Assembly: GCF_028596025.1 (NCBI RefSeq)
Contig: NZ_CP117167.1
Span: 1,612,001-1,676,000 of the forward strand
Source of the DNA: Mucilaginibacter jinjuensis
GTDB taxonomy: Bacteria > Bacteroidota > Bacteroidia > Sphingobacteriales > Sphingobacteriaceae
DNA: 64,000 nucleotides
Direction: 5' to 3'
Shown here one piece after another: positions 25,738-34,719 of the stretch (positions within the stretch are counted from its first letter, which is position 1; every line of letters begins with the position of its first letter). The position numbers and the translations under genes were made by a program. Under the pieces are notes generated by a model, which saw nothing but the letters and a program-made list of their open reading frames with translations, searched no databases and was not told the origin of the DNA.

Positions 25738-26460
25738 ATGCCCGAAGCCCGTCAAGATATTATCAGCCGGCTGCAAAAAGATATTTTGCAATGGGAGGGG
25801 TATAGGGCTCCGGATGCCGGTACTAACCAAAAGTTAGGCCTTGGCCCGGTAGAATCGGCTTTTCCCAACGGGGTTTTCCCGGTGGCTGCCGTACACGAAC
25901 TGGTTTGCCACAATACTGAACAGGCCGCTGCCTGCGGCGGCTTTATTACGGGCGTTTTATCAGGCCTGATACAAAAGGGCGGCGTATGTGTCTGGATTGG
26001 ACGCGCTGGTCAATTATTTGCCCCAGCATTAAGGGCTTTTGGCCTCGAGCCGGATAGGGTAATCTTTGTCAGTCTTACTAAAGACAAAGACGCCCTATGG
26101 GTGATGGAAGAAGCCTTGAAATGTACCGGGCTGATTGCCGTGGTCTGCGAACTGCAGGAAATGGATTTCAAACAATCGAGGCGCTTGCAATTGGCTGTAG
26201 AGCAAAGCCGCGTGACCGGTTTTGTGCTGCGTAACGCAGCCGCCAAATTAGGTTCGACTGCCTGTACTGCCCGCTGGCGGATCAAACCCTTACCCAGCGC
26301 AGATCTGAACGGCTTGCCGGGTTTAGGTTATCTCCGCTGGCAGGTGGAGCTATTGAAAGTACGTAACGGGCAAACCGGGAAGTGGATCATGGAATGGAAC
26401 GAAGCCGGCTTTAAACCGGTGGAGACAGAACTCATCAAACAAGAAAGGCAGGTAGGGTGA
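25738..26460 (+). CDS. imuA: ImuA, RecA-like accessory protein of the mutasome
   Basis: 240 residues. LGLGPVESAFPNGVFPVAAVHELV is the conserved ImuA/SulA-like N-terminal signature, followed by a RecA-type core (GGVCVWIGRAGQLFAPALRA, RVIFVSLTKDKDALWVMEEA). A canonical Walker A is absent, as usual for ImuA. It recruits or modulates ImuB and DnaE2 in damage-induced mutagenesis. First gene of a three-gene operon, with a gap of 3 nt to imuB; the promoter carries the operator at 25694. Confidence 0.9.
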   Translation: MPEARQDIISRLQKDILQWEGYRAPDAGTNQKLGLGPVESAFPNGVFPVAAVHELVCHNTEQAAACGGFITGVLSGLIQKGGVCVWIGRAGQLFAPALRAFGLEPDRVIFVSLTKDKDALWVMEEALKCTGLIAVVCELQEMDFKQSRRLQLAVEQSRVTGFVLRNAAAKLGSTACTARWRIKPLPSADLNGLPGLGYLRWQVELLKVRNGQTGKWIMEWNEAGFKPVETELIKQERQVG

Positions 26461-26463
26461 GGT

Positions 26464-27963
26464 ATGACCAAACGTTATATGGCGATATGGTTCCGGCATT
26501 TGCTGACGGACGGCCTGGCGATCCGCCGGCCTGAACTTAAGGAAATGCCTTTTGTACTGGCTGCACCCGTGAAAAACCGGGTTGTGATCACCGCGGCCAG
26601 CCTGGCGGCGGAAAAAGAAGGGGCCTTTACAGGTATGGCCGTGGCGGATGCCCGGGCGGCATGTAGTGAGCTGGTCGTGATTGATGAAGTCCCCGGCAAA
26701 GCAACTCAGTTATTGCGGTTATTAGGTTTAGGCTGCATTCGTTATACACCCGTGGTCGCAGTTAACCTGCCCGACGGCTTGTTACTGGATATATCGGGTT
26801 GTACCCATCTCTGGGGCGGCGAACGGGATTATCTTAAAACCATTGTTTTCAAATTACGTGACGCGGGTTTCGACGCGCGTGCCGCCATCGCTGATACGCC
26901 GGGCGCTGCCTGGGGTATCGTACGCTTTGCTAAATCGGGGCCGATCGTAGCACCGGGCAAACAGGCGCAGGCGATAGCCCTGTTGAAACCCGCTGCCTTG
27001 CGCCTGGAAGCACCGGTATTGGAACGTTTGCAGAAACTGGGTTTCAGCACCATCGGCAGTTTTATACAGATGCCATCCTCTGTGTTGCGGCGCAGGTTTG
27101 GCAAAGAATTGCTGTTACGCATTGATCAAGCGTTGGGAAGGGTGGCTGAACCTTTGGTTTCATTAACCCCGCCTGTGCCTTATGCACAAAGATTGCCCTG
27201 CCTGGAGCCCATCCGAACAGCTACAGGTATTGAAATTGCTATCGAAAAGCTGCTGGAGGTTTTGTGCCTGCGTTTGCAGGCCGAAGGCAAAGGTATCCGT
27301 AAAGCAACCCTCAAATGCCATCGCATCGATGGCCGGACGGTGCAAGCCTCCATTACCACGACCCGAGGCTCGCATAGTGTTTCCCATTTATCAAAACTCT
27401 TCGGGCAGCAAATCAGTAAGATCGAACCCGCACTCGGTATCGAACTTTTTGTGCTGGAAGCCCCGCGAGTGGAGGATATGGAAGTCCGGCAGGAACAGTT
27501 ATGGGCGCTTAATCCGGGCCTTGGTGATACTGCACTGGCTGAATTGCTTGACCGTGTGGCCGGTAAAGTAGGTGCAAATGCGATCCGCCGGTTTTTACCC
27601 GCCGAACATTACTGGCCTGAACAATCCATTAAGCTGGCGGCTTCATTATCGGAAAAGCCGGAAACAAACTGGCCAGAGGGACAGTTGAGGCCCATGCGTT
27701 TATTATCACCACCTGCACCGATCGAGGTGATGGCATTGGTGCCTGATAACCCGCCCCGGATCTTTACTTATAAAGGGAAACGGCACACCATCATCAAGGC
27801 AGACGGCCCTGAACGCATCGGTCGGGAGTGGTGGCGTGACAAAGGGGAGCACCGGGATTACTTTGTGGTAGAGGACACAGAAGGGCAACGCTATTGGGTT
27901 TTTCGGTCCGGGCACTATGACGGGGGCGATGCCCGCTGGTATTTACATGGTTATTTTGCTTAG
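26464..27963 (+). CDS. imuB: ImuB, catalytically inactive Y-family polymerase homologue
   Basis: 499 residues. The Y-family fold is evident (RYMAIWFRHLLTD, VVITAASLAAEKEGAFTGMA, LERLQKLGFSTIGSFIQMPS, RRRFGKELLLRIDQALG). The metal-binding residues are lost: the first Asp motif reads IWFRHLL and the DE motif reads LLDISGCTHLWGG. This is typical of ImuB, which acts as the adaptor between DnaE2, ImuA and the beta clamp. A C-terminal extension past the little finger (GRYWVF-like end: GQRYWVFRSGHYDGGDARWY) is also family-typical. The gap to dnaE2 is 2 nt. Confidence 0.92.
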   Translation: MTKRYMAIWFRHLLTDGLAIRRPELKEMPFVLAAPVKNRVVITAASLAAEKEGAFTGMAVADARAACSELVVIDEVPGKATQLLRLLGLGCIRYTPVVAVNLPDGLLLDISGCTHLWGGERDYLKTIVFKLRDAGFDARAAIADTPGAAWGIVRFAKSGPIVAPGKQAQAIALLKPAALRLEAPVLERLQKLGFSTIGSFIQMPSSVLRRRFGKELLLRIDQALGRVAEPLVSLTPPVPYAQRLPCLEPIRTATGIEIAIEKLLEVLCLRLQAEGKGIRKATLKCHRIDGRTVQASITTTRGSHSVSHLSKLFGQQISKIEPALGIELFVLEAPRVEDMEVRQEQLWALNPGLGDTALAELLDRVAGKVGANAIRRFLPAEHYWPEQSIKLAASLSEKPETNWPEGQLRPMRLLSPPAPIEVMALVPDNPPRIFTYKGKRHTIIKADGPERIGREWWRDKGEHRDYFVVEDTEGQRYWVFRSGHYDGGDARWYLHGYFA

Positions 27964-27965
27964 TT

Positions 27966-30900
27966 ATGCGGTATGCGGAATTACAGGTTACTTCCAACTT
28001 CAGCTTCCTGCGCGGGGGCTCGCATCCCTATGAACTAATTCAGCAGGCGGCGGCTTTAGGTTATGAAGCAATTGCTTTAACGGATAGGAATACTCTGGCC
28101 GGTGTGGTGCGTGCCCACATGGCCGCCAAACAAGCGGGCATTCGTTTTATCCCAGCCTGTAGATTAGACCTCGTGAATGGCACGAGCTTATTGGCTTATC
28201 CGACCGGGCGGGATGCTTACGGACGCTTATCTGCCCTGCTGACCCGCGGTAACCTGCGGACGGAAAAAGGTCAATGCGAACTCTATAAGGCAGATGTTTA
28301 TGAATACAAGGACGGGATCATCTTTATTGCGATTCCGCCTGAAGCAAAGCTCAACCCCAAATTTGAATTTGCAGATACCTTTAAGCAAGATTTGCTGGAA
28401 TATCGCCAGGTATTCGGATTATCGTTCTACCTCGCTGCTTCCTTTAATTACCAGGGCCAGGATGCTAAACGATTATTTCGTCTGGCCGAAACCGGGATAC
28501 CCCTGGCGGCTGTCGGCGATGTACATTACCACCACCCGGTCCGACGTGAACTGCAGGACGTACTAACCTGCATCCGGGAGAAATGCACGATCAATGCTGC
28601 CGGATTTAAATTGCATCCGAATGCGGAGCGGCATTTGAAGCCGCTCGATGAAATACAGCGCTTGTTCCGGGCCTACCCGAAGGCGCTGGAAAATGCGACC
28701 TATATTGCCAATTCCTGTGCTTTTTCTTTAGATACGCTCAAATATATCGAGCCGGAAGAAACCATTGCGGATGGTCTGACACCGCAGGAGCGGCTCAATA
28801 AACTGAGCTGGGCGGGTGCCCGAGAACGTTTTGGAGAAGATATCCCGGAGAAACACCGCAAACAGATCGAGTTCGAACTGGCTTTTATCGAAAAGCGAAA
28901 GCTCGCGCCTTATTTCCTGCGGGTTTACCGCTATACCCAGAAAGCGGAAGACCTGGGTATCCTGCACCAGGGCAGGGGGTCGGCAGCCAATTCTACGGTT
29001 TGTTATTGCCTCGGCATTACGGCAGTCAACCCGGCCGAATCCCGCCTATTGTTTTCCCGCTTTATGTCCGATGCCCGGAACGAATGGCCCGATATCGATG
29101 TGGATTTTGAACATGAAAGAAGGGAAGAGATCATCCAGTATATCTATAACACTTACGGCAGGGACAAAGCGGCAATCGTCGCCACCGTTACACAGGAGCG
29201 GCATAAAGGCGCGATCCGGGATGTGGGCAAGGCCATGGGCTTATCTGAAGATACCATCAAACGGGCAGGGGCGACGATCTGGGATTTTTCGGAAGAAGGC
29301 TTTGATGAAAAGCGCCTGCGGGAGCAGGGCCTGAATCCGCAGGACCCACTGATCCGGAAAGTATTGGAATTAACCACGCAGCTGATCGGCTTCCCCAGGC
29401 AGTTGGGCCAGCACACCGGAGGGTTTGTCATGACCGACGGTTTGCTCTCTGACCTTTGCCCGGTACTGAATGCCCGGATGGAGGAGCGTACACAGCTGGA
29501 ATGGAACAAGGATGACCTCGAAGATTTGCAGATCCTGAAGGTGGATGTGCTGGGCTTGGGGATGCTGACCACCATCCGTAAGGCATTTGACCTTGTGCTT
29601 AAACACTATGGCAGGAAACTGACTCTGGCTAATATTCCCCAGGGTGATACTTTGGTTTACGATATGATCTGCCGGGGGGATACCATCGGTGATTTCCAGA
29701 TCGAAAGCCGGGCACAAATGTCGATGCTGCCCCGGCTAAAACCCAGGAAGTTCTATGACTTGGTGATCCAGGTTGCAATCGTCAGGCCGGGACCGATACA
29801 GGGTGATATGGTGCATCCTTACCTGCGCAGACGTAATGGGGAAGAACCGGTAACCTACCCATCCAAAGAGCTGGAAGACATCCTGGGCCGGACATTAGGC
29901 GTGCCGCTGTTCCAGGAACAGGCCATGGAAATTGCGATCACCGCTGCGGGCTTTACGCCGGCAGAAGCAGACCAGTTGCGGCGCAGTATGGCCTCTTTCA
30001 AAGCCAATGGCCAGCTAAAACATTATGAACAGAAAATGGTCTCTGGCATGATGGCGCGCGGTTACGAAGAGGCTTATGCGAAACAGGTATTCAAGCAATT
30101 GCAGGGCTTTGAAGGCTACGGCTTCCCGGAAAGCCATGCAGCCTCTTTTGCATTACTGGTTTACGTATCCGCTTGGTTGAAATGCCATTACCCGGACGTG
30201 TTCTGTGCAGCGCTCCTCAACAGCCAGCCGATGGGCTTTTACCAGCCTGCACAGCTCGTACGGGATGCGCAGGACCATGGGGTCAACGTATTACCGGTTG
30301 ATGTGAATTATTCGGAATGGGATAATACGCTGGAGAAAACAGATGGCAAATTCTTTGCCTTACGGCTCGGGTTCCGGGAAGTAGATGGCCTGAAAGAAGC
30401 CGATATGGCTGTACTCGTAGCCATGCGGGACGATGGGTATTTGCATATCGATCAATTACGAAGCGGAGGAGTGCCGGAAGCTGCCCTGGCAAAACTGGCG
30501 GATGCGGACGCTTTCCGCTCTTTAGGCGCTGACCGGCGGATGGCCCTTTGGGAAATATCGGCTTTGGCTGACCGGCCATTCGGCTTATTTGCTGACCACC
30601 TGTCTGAAACTTTGCTGGAACTGCAGGTTGAGCTGCCGAAGATGACCGAAGGGCAGCATGTGGTCCAGGATTATATCTCTACCGGTTTATCGCTTAAAAA
30701 TCACCCGGTAGGCCTGGTGCGGAAGAAGTTATCGGAAATGCATAATATCCGTGTCGGTGATCTGAAAAAATGCCAGGATAAAGATTATGTGAAATTGGCG
30801 GGCCTCATTACGGTCAGGCAACGCCCTGGTACGGCAAAAGGCGTTTTGTTTATGACATTGGAAGACGAATCCGGATCGGCGAACCTGGTGGTTTGGTCGG

Positions 30901-31178
30901 ACCAGTTTGATAAATACCGCAAAGAGATCATCCAGTCAAGACTGCTGATGGTAGCCGGGAAATTACAGATTGCCAATGGCGTAACACATTTGGTGGTGCA
31001 CCGCTGTTTTAACCTGACCGCTTTATTGCGTAGTTTAACAGAAAGCAGTTCGGACGATCTGCCGCTTACCTTAGTAAGAGGTGATGAAACGACAAAGCCG
31101 TATAATTATGACCGGCGCGCGGCGGAGCAGTTCATGCCGGCTGAGTATGCCTTTCATGAGGGCAGAAATTTTAAATAA
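27966..31178 (+). CDS. dnaE2: Error-prone DNA polymerase III alpha subunit
   Basis: 1070 residues, the usual ImuC/DnaE2 length. The PHP domain opens with YAELQVTSNFSFLRGGSHP. Palm acidic residues are in PDIDVDF (375-381) and the third in LQILKVDVLGLGML. GRGSAANSTVCYCLGIT and the thumb/fingers motif QLGQHTGGFVMT are present. The C-terminus has the HhH and OB-fold (VKLAGLITVRQRPGTAKG, VLFMTLEDESGSANLVVW). It makes translesion synthesis with ImuA and ImuB; it lacks the long C-terminal tau-binding tail of replicative DnaE. Downstream stretch 31179-31309 shows no gene. Confidence 0.95.
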   Translation: MRYAELQVTSNFSFLRGGSHPYELIQQAAALGYEAIALTDRNTLAGVVRAHMAAKQAGIRFIPACRLDLVNGTSLLAYPTGRDAYGRLSALLTRGNLRTEKGQCELYKADVYEYKDGIIFIAIPPEAKLNPKFEFADTFKQDLLEYRQVFGLSFYLAASFNYQGQDAKRLFRLAETGIPLAAVGDVHYHHPVRRELQDVLTCIREKCTINAAGFKLHPNAERHLKPLDEIQRLFRAYPKALENATYIANSCAFSLDTLKYIEPEETIADGLTPQERLNKLSWAGARERFGEDIPEKHRKQIEFELAFIEKRKLAPYFLRVYRYTQKAEDLGILHQGRGSAANSTVCYCLGITAVNPAESRLLFSRFMSDARNEWPDIDVDFEHERREEIIQYIYNTYGRDKAAIVATVTQERHKGAIRDVGKAMGLSEDTIKRAGATIWDFSEEGFDEKRLREQGLNPQDPLIRKVLELTTQLIGFPRQLGQHTGGFVMTDGLLSDLCPVLNARMEERTQLEWNKDDLEDLQILKVDVLGLGMLTTIRKAFDLVLKHYGRKLTLANIPQGDTLVYDMICRGDTIGDFQIESRAQMSMLPRLKPRKFYDLVIQVAIVRPGPIQGDMVHPYLRRRNGEEPVTYPSKELEDILGRTLGVPLFQEQAMEIAITAAGFTPAEADQLRRSMASFKANGQLKHYEQKMVSGMMARGYEEAYAKQVFKQLQGFEGYGFPESHAASFALLVYVSAWLKCHYPDVFCAALLNSQPMGFYQPAQLVRDAQDHGVNVLPVDVNYSEWDNTLEKTDGKFFALRLGFREVDGLKEADMAVLVAMRDDGYLHIDQLRSGGVPEAALAKLADADAFRSLGADRRMALWEISALADRPFGLFADHLSETLLELQVELPKMTEGQHVVQDYISTGLSLKNHPVGLVRKKLSEMHNIRVGDLKKCQDKDYVKLAGLITVRQRPGTAKGVLFMTLEDESGSANLVVWSDQFDKYRKEIIQSRLLMVAGKLQIANGVTHLVVHRCFNLTALLRSLTESSSDDLPLTLVRGDETTKPYNYDRRAAEQFMPAEYAFHEGRNFK

Positions 31179-31309
31179 AGGTTAACAGATATGTGTTTGC
31201 CGCTACAGGATATTTTTATTGGCGTTCTGCATTTCTAAAGGCAAAACGCCTGATTTTACCGGCATGATGCCCAACATGACCGTATTGAATCCCGGAAGCA
31301 GAAGATATT

Positions 31310-31411
31310 ATGCTAAAAGCTATAAAAGAAAAATATACACAAGACCTTGAAAACAGGTTAAGTAGCCGTAAAAACTATAATTTAAATAAACAGCAATTGC
31401 TTACTACATAA
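31310..31411 (+). CDS. Possible small ORF (33 aa)
   Basis: ATG at 31310, TAA at 31409-31411. It encodes a basic helical peptide (IKEKYTQDLENRLSSRKNYN). An intrinsic terminator begins 5 nt later, which supports an expressed unit. No family recognised. Confidence 0.35.
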   Translation: MLKAIKEKYTQDLENRLSSRKNYNLNKQQLLTT

Positions 31412-31415
31412 AAGT

Positions 31416-31437
31416 GCTGCCGGAAGCAGCCATTTTT
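31416..31437 (+). terminator. Intrinsic terminator
   Basis: GCTGC, loop CGGAA, GCAGC followed by CATTTTT. Compact GC stem with T run, downstream of dnaE2 and the small ORF. Confidence 0.75.
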
Positions 31438-31487
31438 GCTTAAAGTTAATAAGTACCGTCTCGTTTCACCGGAGATGCAAGTTTAAA

Positions 31488-32654
31488 TCACAGGATTTGA
31501 AATTCCCGCTTAGATTCTGATATTGTGTTTGGTGCTTTGTTTTGAGCTTGTATACGATTTTTCCAAAAGTTTGATTGCGGCCAGCGTTGCTCTTGTTGAT
31601 AAAGATGATTGCGTTCATTAACATAAGTATGATAATTGGCATCTATATATTCCTGGTACATTTTTGCAGAATTTATATCAGTAAAATTGCTTGTTAACAT
31701 CTCCACAGCAGTTTTTCCTGCCCTGATGCCCGTTGAAAGGCTTTTGTAAATACCCTGTGCAGCAATGGGGTCAAAGCATAAGGCAGCATCGCCGGCAGCC
31801 AGCCAGCGCTCTTCGTAAACTTTTTCCAGGAACGATGAGTAAACAGGGAACTTATAATAATGATGGTCACTAAGCATTAATGGGGCCAGACGGGGAGCAA
31901 GCAGTTGGGTTTGCCTGATACCATTAGAAAAATTTTCAGCCATATCATTTTTCATTTGCCGAAGTGTATAGGCTTCTGTTACATACATGCTTACCAGTTT
32001 ATTGTCCGGTAATTTGGCGGCATACCACCACCCGTTTTTATCTGCCTCTAACAGTGTTTGGGCGGTCATTTTTCCGGAGTCAATCGTACTGAACCTAACC
32101 AATCCTAAAAGCTGATCCTCAATATGCGTTTTAACTCCTAAAGACCGGGCAAAATGTGCTCCTGCACCTGATGCGTCAATAACCATTTGTGTACGGACGG
32201 AATACTTTTGTCGCTTAATCCGTTCATACAAGGTCAATTCATAGCCATTTGCTATAGGTTGCTGTTCAATATACTGTGTTTCCCAGTTTATAGCTACTCC
32301 GCGTTCATCTGTTGCAATTACCAGTATTTGATCAAACACCAGGCGGTTAAGCCGCCATGGAGGCCCCAGCGGATCAAGTACGGCGTCGTTAAACCCAACC
32401 ATATCACGTCCCCAAACAGATGCATTACCCGGGTAGGCAAAATGGCCTGCGCAATCAAATTGTTCGCGCAGGCCTAAAAAGTTAATGCAGGATAAGGCTG
32501 CAGGGGGGATACTTTCGCCCGGTCTTATCTTATCTGCTTTCCCGGAGTCGATCACCAGTACCTGCACGTCAGCATATTTCCTTAACGTTATTGCTGCTGC
32601 AAGCCCCGCAGGCCCTGCTCCGATAATTACCACATCATACGCCGTATTACGCAT
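31488..32654 (-). CDS. LodB-type FAD flavoprotein for CTQ biogenesis
   Basis: 388 residues. The Rossmann FAD motif VVIIGAGPAGLAAAI starts at about residue 9, PGESIPPAA follows, and AGDAALCFDPIAAQGIYKSL is the second FAD motif of the halogenase/geranylgeranyl-reductase-like flavoprotein group. In isolation this could be called a tryptophan-halogenase-like protein, but the Lys of the halogenase WxWxIP motif context is absent. It lies directly downstream of a LodA-like gene with a 1-nt overlap, the arrangement of lodA-lodB. LodB-like enzymes modify the Trp of the partner oxidase to make cysteine tryptophylquinone. Confidence 0.82.
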   Translation of the reverse strand: MRNTAYDVVIIGAGPAGLAAAITLRKYADVQVLVIDSGKADKIRPGESIPPAALSCINFLGLREQFDCAGHFAYPGNASVWGRDMVGFNDAVLDPLGPPWRLNRLVFDQILVIATDERGVAINWETQYIEQQPIANGYELTLYERIKRQKYSVRTQMVIDASGAGAHFARSLGVKTHIEDQLLGLVRFSTIDSGKMTAQTLLEADKNGWWYAAKLPDNKLVSMYVTEAYTLRQMKNDMAENFSNGIRQTQLLAPRLAPLMLSDHHYYKFPVYSSFLEKVYEERWLAAGDAALCFDPIAAQGIYKSLSTGIRAGKTAVEMLTSNFTDINSAKMYQEYIDANYHTYVNERNHLYQQEQRWPQSNFWKNRIQAQNKAPNTISESKREFQIL

Positions 32655-34699
32655 TAAATTGGCGTATTGGCGGGAGGAGTGGTATTAAATGGCCATTCCA
32701 GTGCCGGGTTATCTGGTATAACGGTTTCATCAAATTGATTTTGGACCTCGAGATAATAATCCGGGTCATAATCCGGGCCAATGATAGTGCCTTGTACAAT
32801 AACACCCAGCTTATCCCAATCTTTAACAGACTGATTGGCTTTCTGAAAGGTACTGGCACTTTTGGGGTCTAATGAGTAAGTACCCTTACCCCTGATGGCC
32901 CATTGCTGTTTAGGAAGTACATTGCTAATCACCTGTTCGGCCACAAAAACCGCATCGGGCCGTTGTGCAGGCCATGACCAGTAAAGGGTTGTGCCATTAC
33001 CGTTTGTTTTATTCACCCCATTGGTATTAATGCTTGGCTGGTGTATAGAGCAGGAGTTGTAATCTGTTTGCCATGGTATGGCCATAAATTTTGTCATGTC
33101 CCCTGGTTCCAGACCATTCAGATCTTCTTGTAAGGGAAACCATCCGGCAGTTAAGAAAGGAGCCTGATTGGCTTTCGCATAATTGAGCGGGATTGCCTTC
33201 AACCTGAAAGGCCCGGCGCCGCTTGTTTGCCAGTCTTGCTGGTAGATATCGGTTGATCTGATCACATAACTCATTTCAATACCCGGTACATACCTGCCGC
33301 CAAGGCAATTGCTTAATGATGCCATATCCAGGTATTCGCCTTTGCCCAGTTGCTGGCCTTCACCATCAGTAAAGTTATGCTTGCTCCATTGTTCTAAAAA
33401 GAAATACTGCGTTTTGGTCACGGTCAGGAAAGATGTGCCCGCATCACCAACAGATAGGGGCATTAATGGTACGCCGGTGTTTACTTCAGATTGCGCGGTG
33501 CCCGTAAGATTAGGGTTCCTGATAAAATTAAGCCCGGCCATAATTGTTTTATCAGGGTTATCAGCAGCCGTAATAGCATCCACCGCTTCGTGTGCTTTAA
33601 TCGCCATACGAGGCAGGTTTACCGTCCATCGTTGTAACAATGCTGCCCTAAATACCGGCCTTACCATGCTTTCAAATGCAGGAAGAAAAGCCGGATTAAA
33701 ATTGCCTTCCGCAAATAGTTGCGGCTGCAGGTTAAGCCCTCTTACCCAGGCATCATAAACATCATCCCATATCGATACCACATTGCGTATTTGTGGTGCG
33801 TAAGACGGGTCACAGCAAACTACCCAGGCATTAAACGCTTCCTGAAAGGTGCCGTCTTCAAACACAATAGTTGCCGATACCGGGCCGTCGGCAGCATCAT
33901 CGTACCAGCTGGCATTATTCAGGTCACCCGTGCAAGGTACCGGGTCGCCGTATTCATCAATTCCGGCGGCTGTGTTGCCGTGAGCGGCTAATACCAACAA
34001 TCTGCCTTCTTTATCTGTCAATATTTCACCCAATGAATCCAGCTTGCCCGAAGGATAGTGCAATTCGCCGGAAGGAAAGGTAGCCGGATAGGTAGTTATT
34101 TCTTCGATCTGCCCGTTTGAACTATAACTCGCCGGCGTTTTTGCATTAAACTTGAGTTTATTATTCGCAACGGCAGAAACAGCCCTTGGCCCCGGGTCGA
34201 TCACCAAGTTTTTTAAACGGATTGGATCATTAACGGTACCGGTTGTGCCGTATACCTGCGGGTTGCGTAGTTGTGGCAGCCCGTCTTTATAGGCATCTAC
34301 ACCAACCAGCGGTACAACATTGTAAGAGGCCGCCTTTTTATTAGCGAGATGTACTGTCCAAATGATATCTTTTACTTTACGACCGTCTGCAAGTACAGTT
34401 CCTTTGATTACTTCTGTAGGCTTGGCAGGGCAGGGATAAGCATCTGGGCCATCTAATTCATAATAATATAAACGGAAGCGGGCGGCTTGCCTTTTAAGAT
34501 AGCCATCTTCGTCGCGCAGGTCTGTAGCATCTATTACCGTATTTTCTGTGCCTGGTTTAATGGGCAGGCCTCCTGTTGTGGCCGAGCCGTCTATCGGTAG
34601 TCCGGCACTGGTTTCTGGCGAAAGGTAATACTCCTTACTGGTACCTATGCGGGCAAAGTTAATGGTGGGATGTATGCGGAATACTTTATTTACTGACAT
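32654..34699 (-). CDS. LodA/GoxA-family CTQ-dependent amino-acid oxidase
   Basis: 681 residues, no signal peptide. FRIHPTINFARIGTSKEYYL is the conserved start of the family. LSNCLGGRYVPGIEMSY gives the candidate cofactor Cys465 and MAIPWQTDYNSC the candidate Trp543 of cysteine tryptophylquinone; YWSWPAQRPDAVF is the C-terminal conserved block. Family members (lysine epsilon-oxidase LodA, glycine oxidase GoxA) oxidise amino acids and release hydrogen peroxide, which makes LodA antibacterial. The substrate here cannot be read. The downstream flavoprotein gene is the expected maturation partner. Exact cofactor residues are my estimate by motif. Confidence 0.85.
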   Translation of the reverse strand: MSVNKVFRIHPTINFARIGTSKEYYLSPETSAGLPIDGSATTGGLPIKPGTENTVIDATDLRDEDGYLKRQAARFRLYYYELDGPDAYPCPAKPTEVIKGTVLADGRKVKDIIWTVHLANKKAASYNVVPLVGVDAYKDGLPQLRNPQVYGTTGTVNDPIRLKNLVIDPGPRAVSAVANNKLKFNAKTPASYSSNGQIEEITTYPATFPSGELHYPSGKLDSLGEILTDKEGRLLVLAAHGNTAAGIDEYGDPVPCTGDLNNASWYDDAADGPVSATIVFEDGTFQEAFNAWVVCCDPSYAPQIRNVVSIWDDVYDAWVRGLNLQPQLFAEGNFNPAFLPAFESMVRPVFRAALLQRWTVNLPRMAIKAHEAVDAITAADNPDKTIMAGLNFIRNPNLTGTAQSEVNTGVPLMPLSVGDAGTSFLTVTKTQYFFLEQWSKHNFTDGEGQQLGKGEYLDMASLSNCLGGRYVPGIEMSYVIRSTDIYQQDWQTSGAGPFRLKAIPLNYAKANQAPFLTAGWFPLQEDLNGLEPGDMTKFMAIPWQTDYNSCSIHQPSINTNGVNKTNGNGTTLYWSWPAQRPDAVFVAEQVISNVLPKQQWAIRGKGTYSLDPKSASTFQKANQSVKDWDKLGVIVQGTIIGPDYDPDYYLEVQNQFDETVIPDNPALEWPFNTTPPANTPI

Positions 34700-34719
34700 G
34701 GTTTGAAGCTTTTAATGGT

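Noticed and set aside
31488..32654. Calling this flavoprotein a tryptophan halogenase
   Set aside because: Fold is related, but halogenase-specific motifs were not found and the overlap with a LodA-like gene points to LodB.
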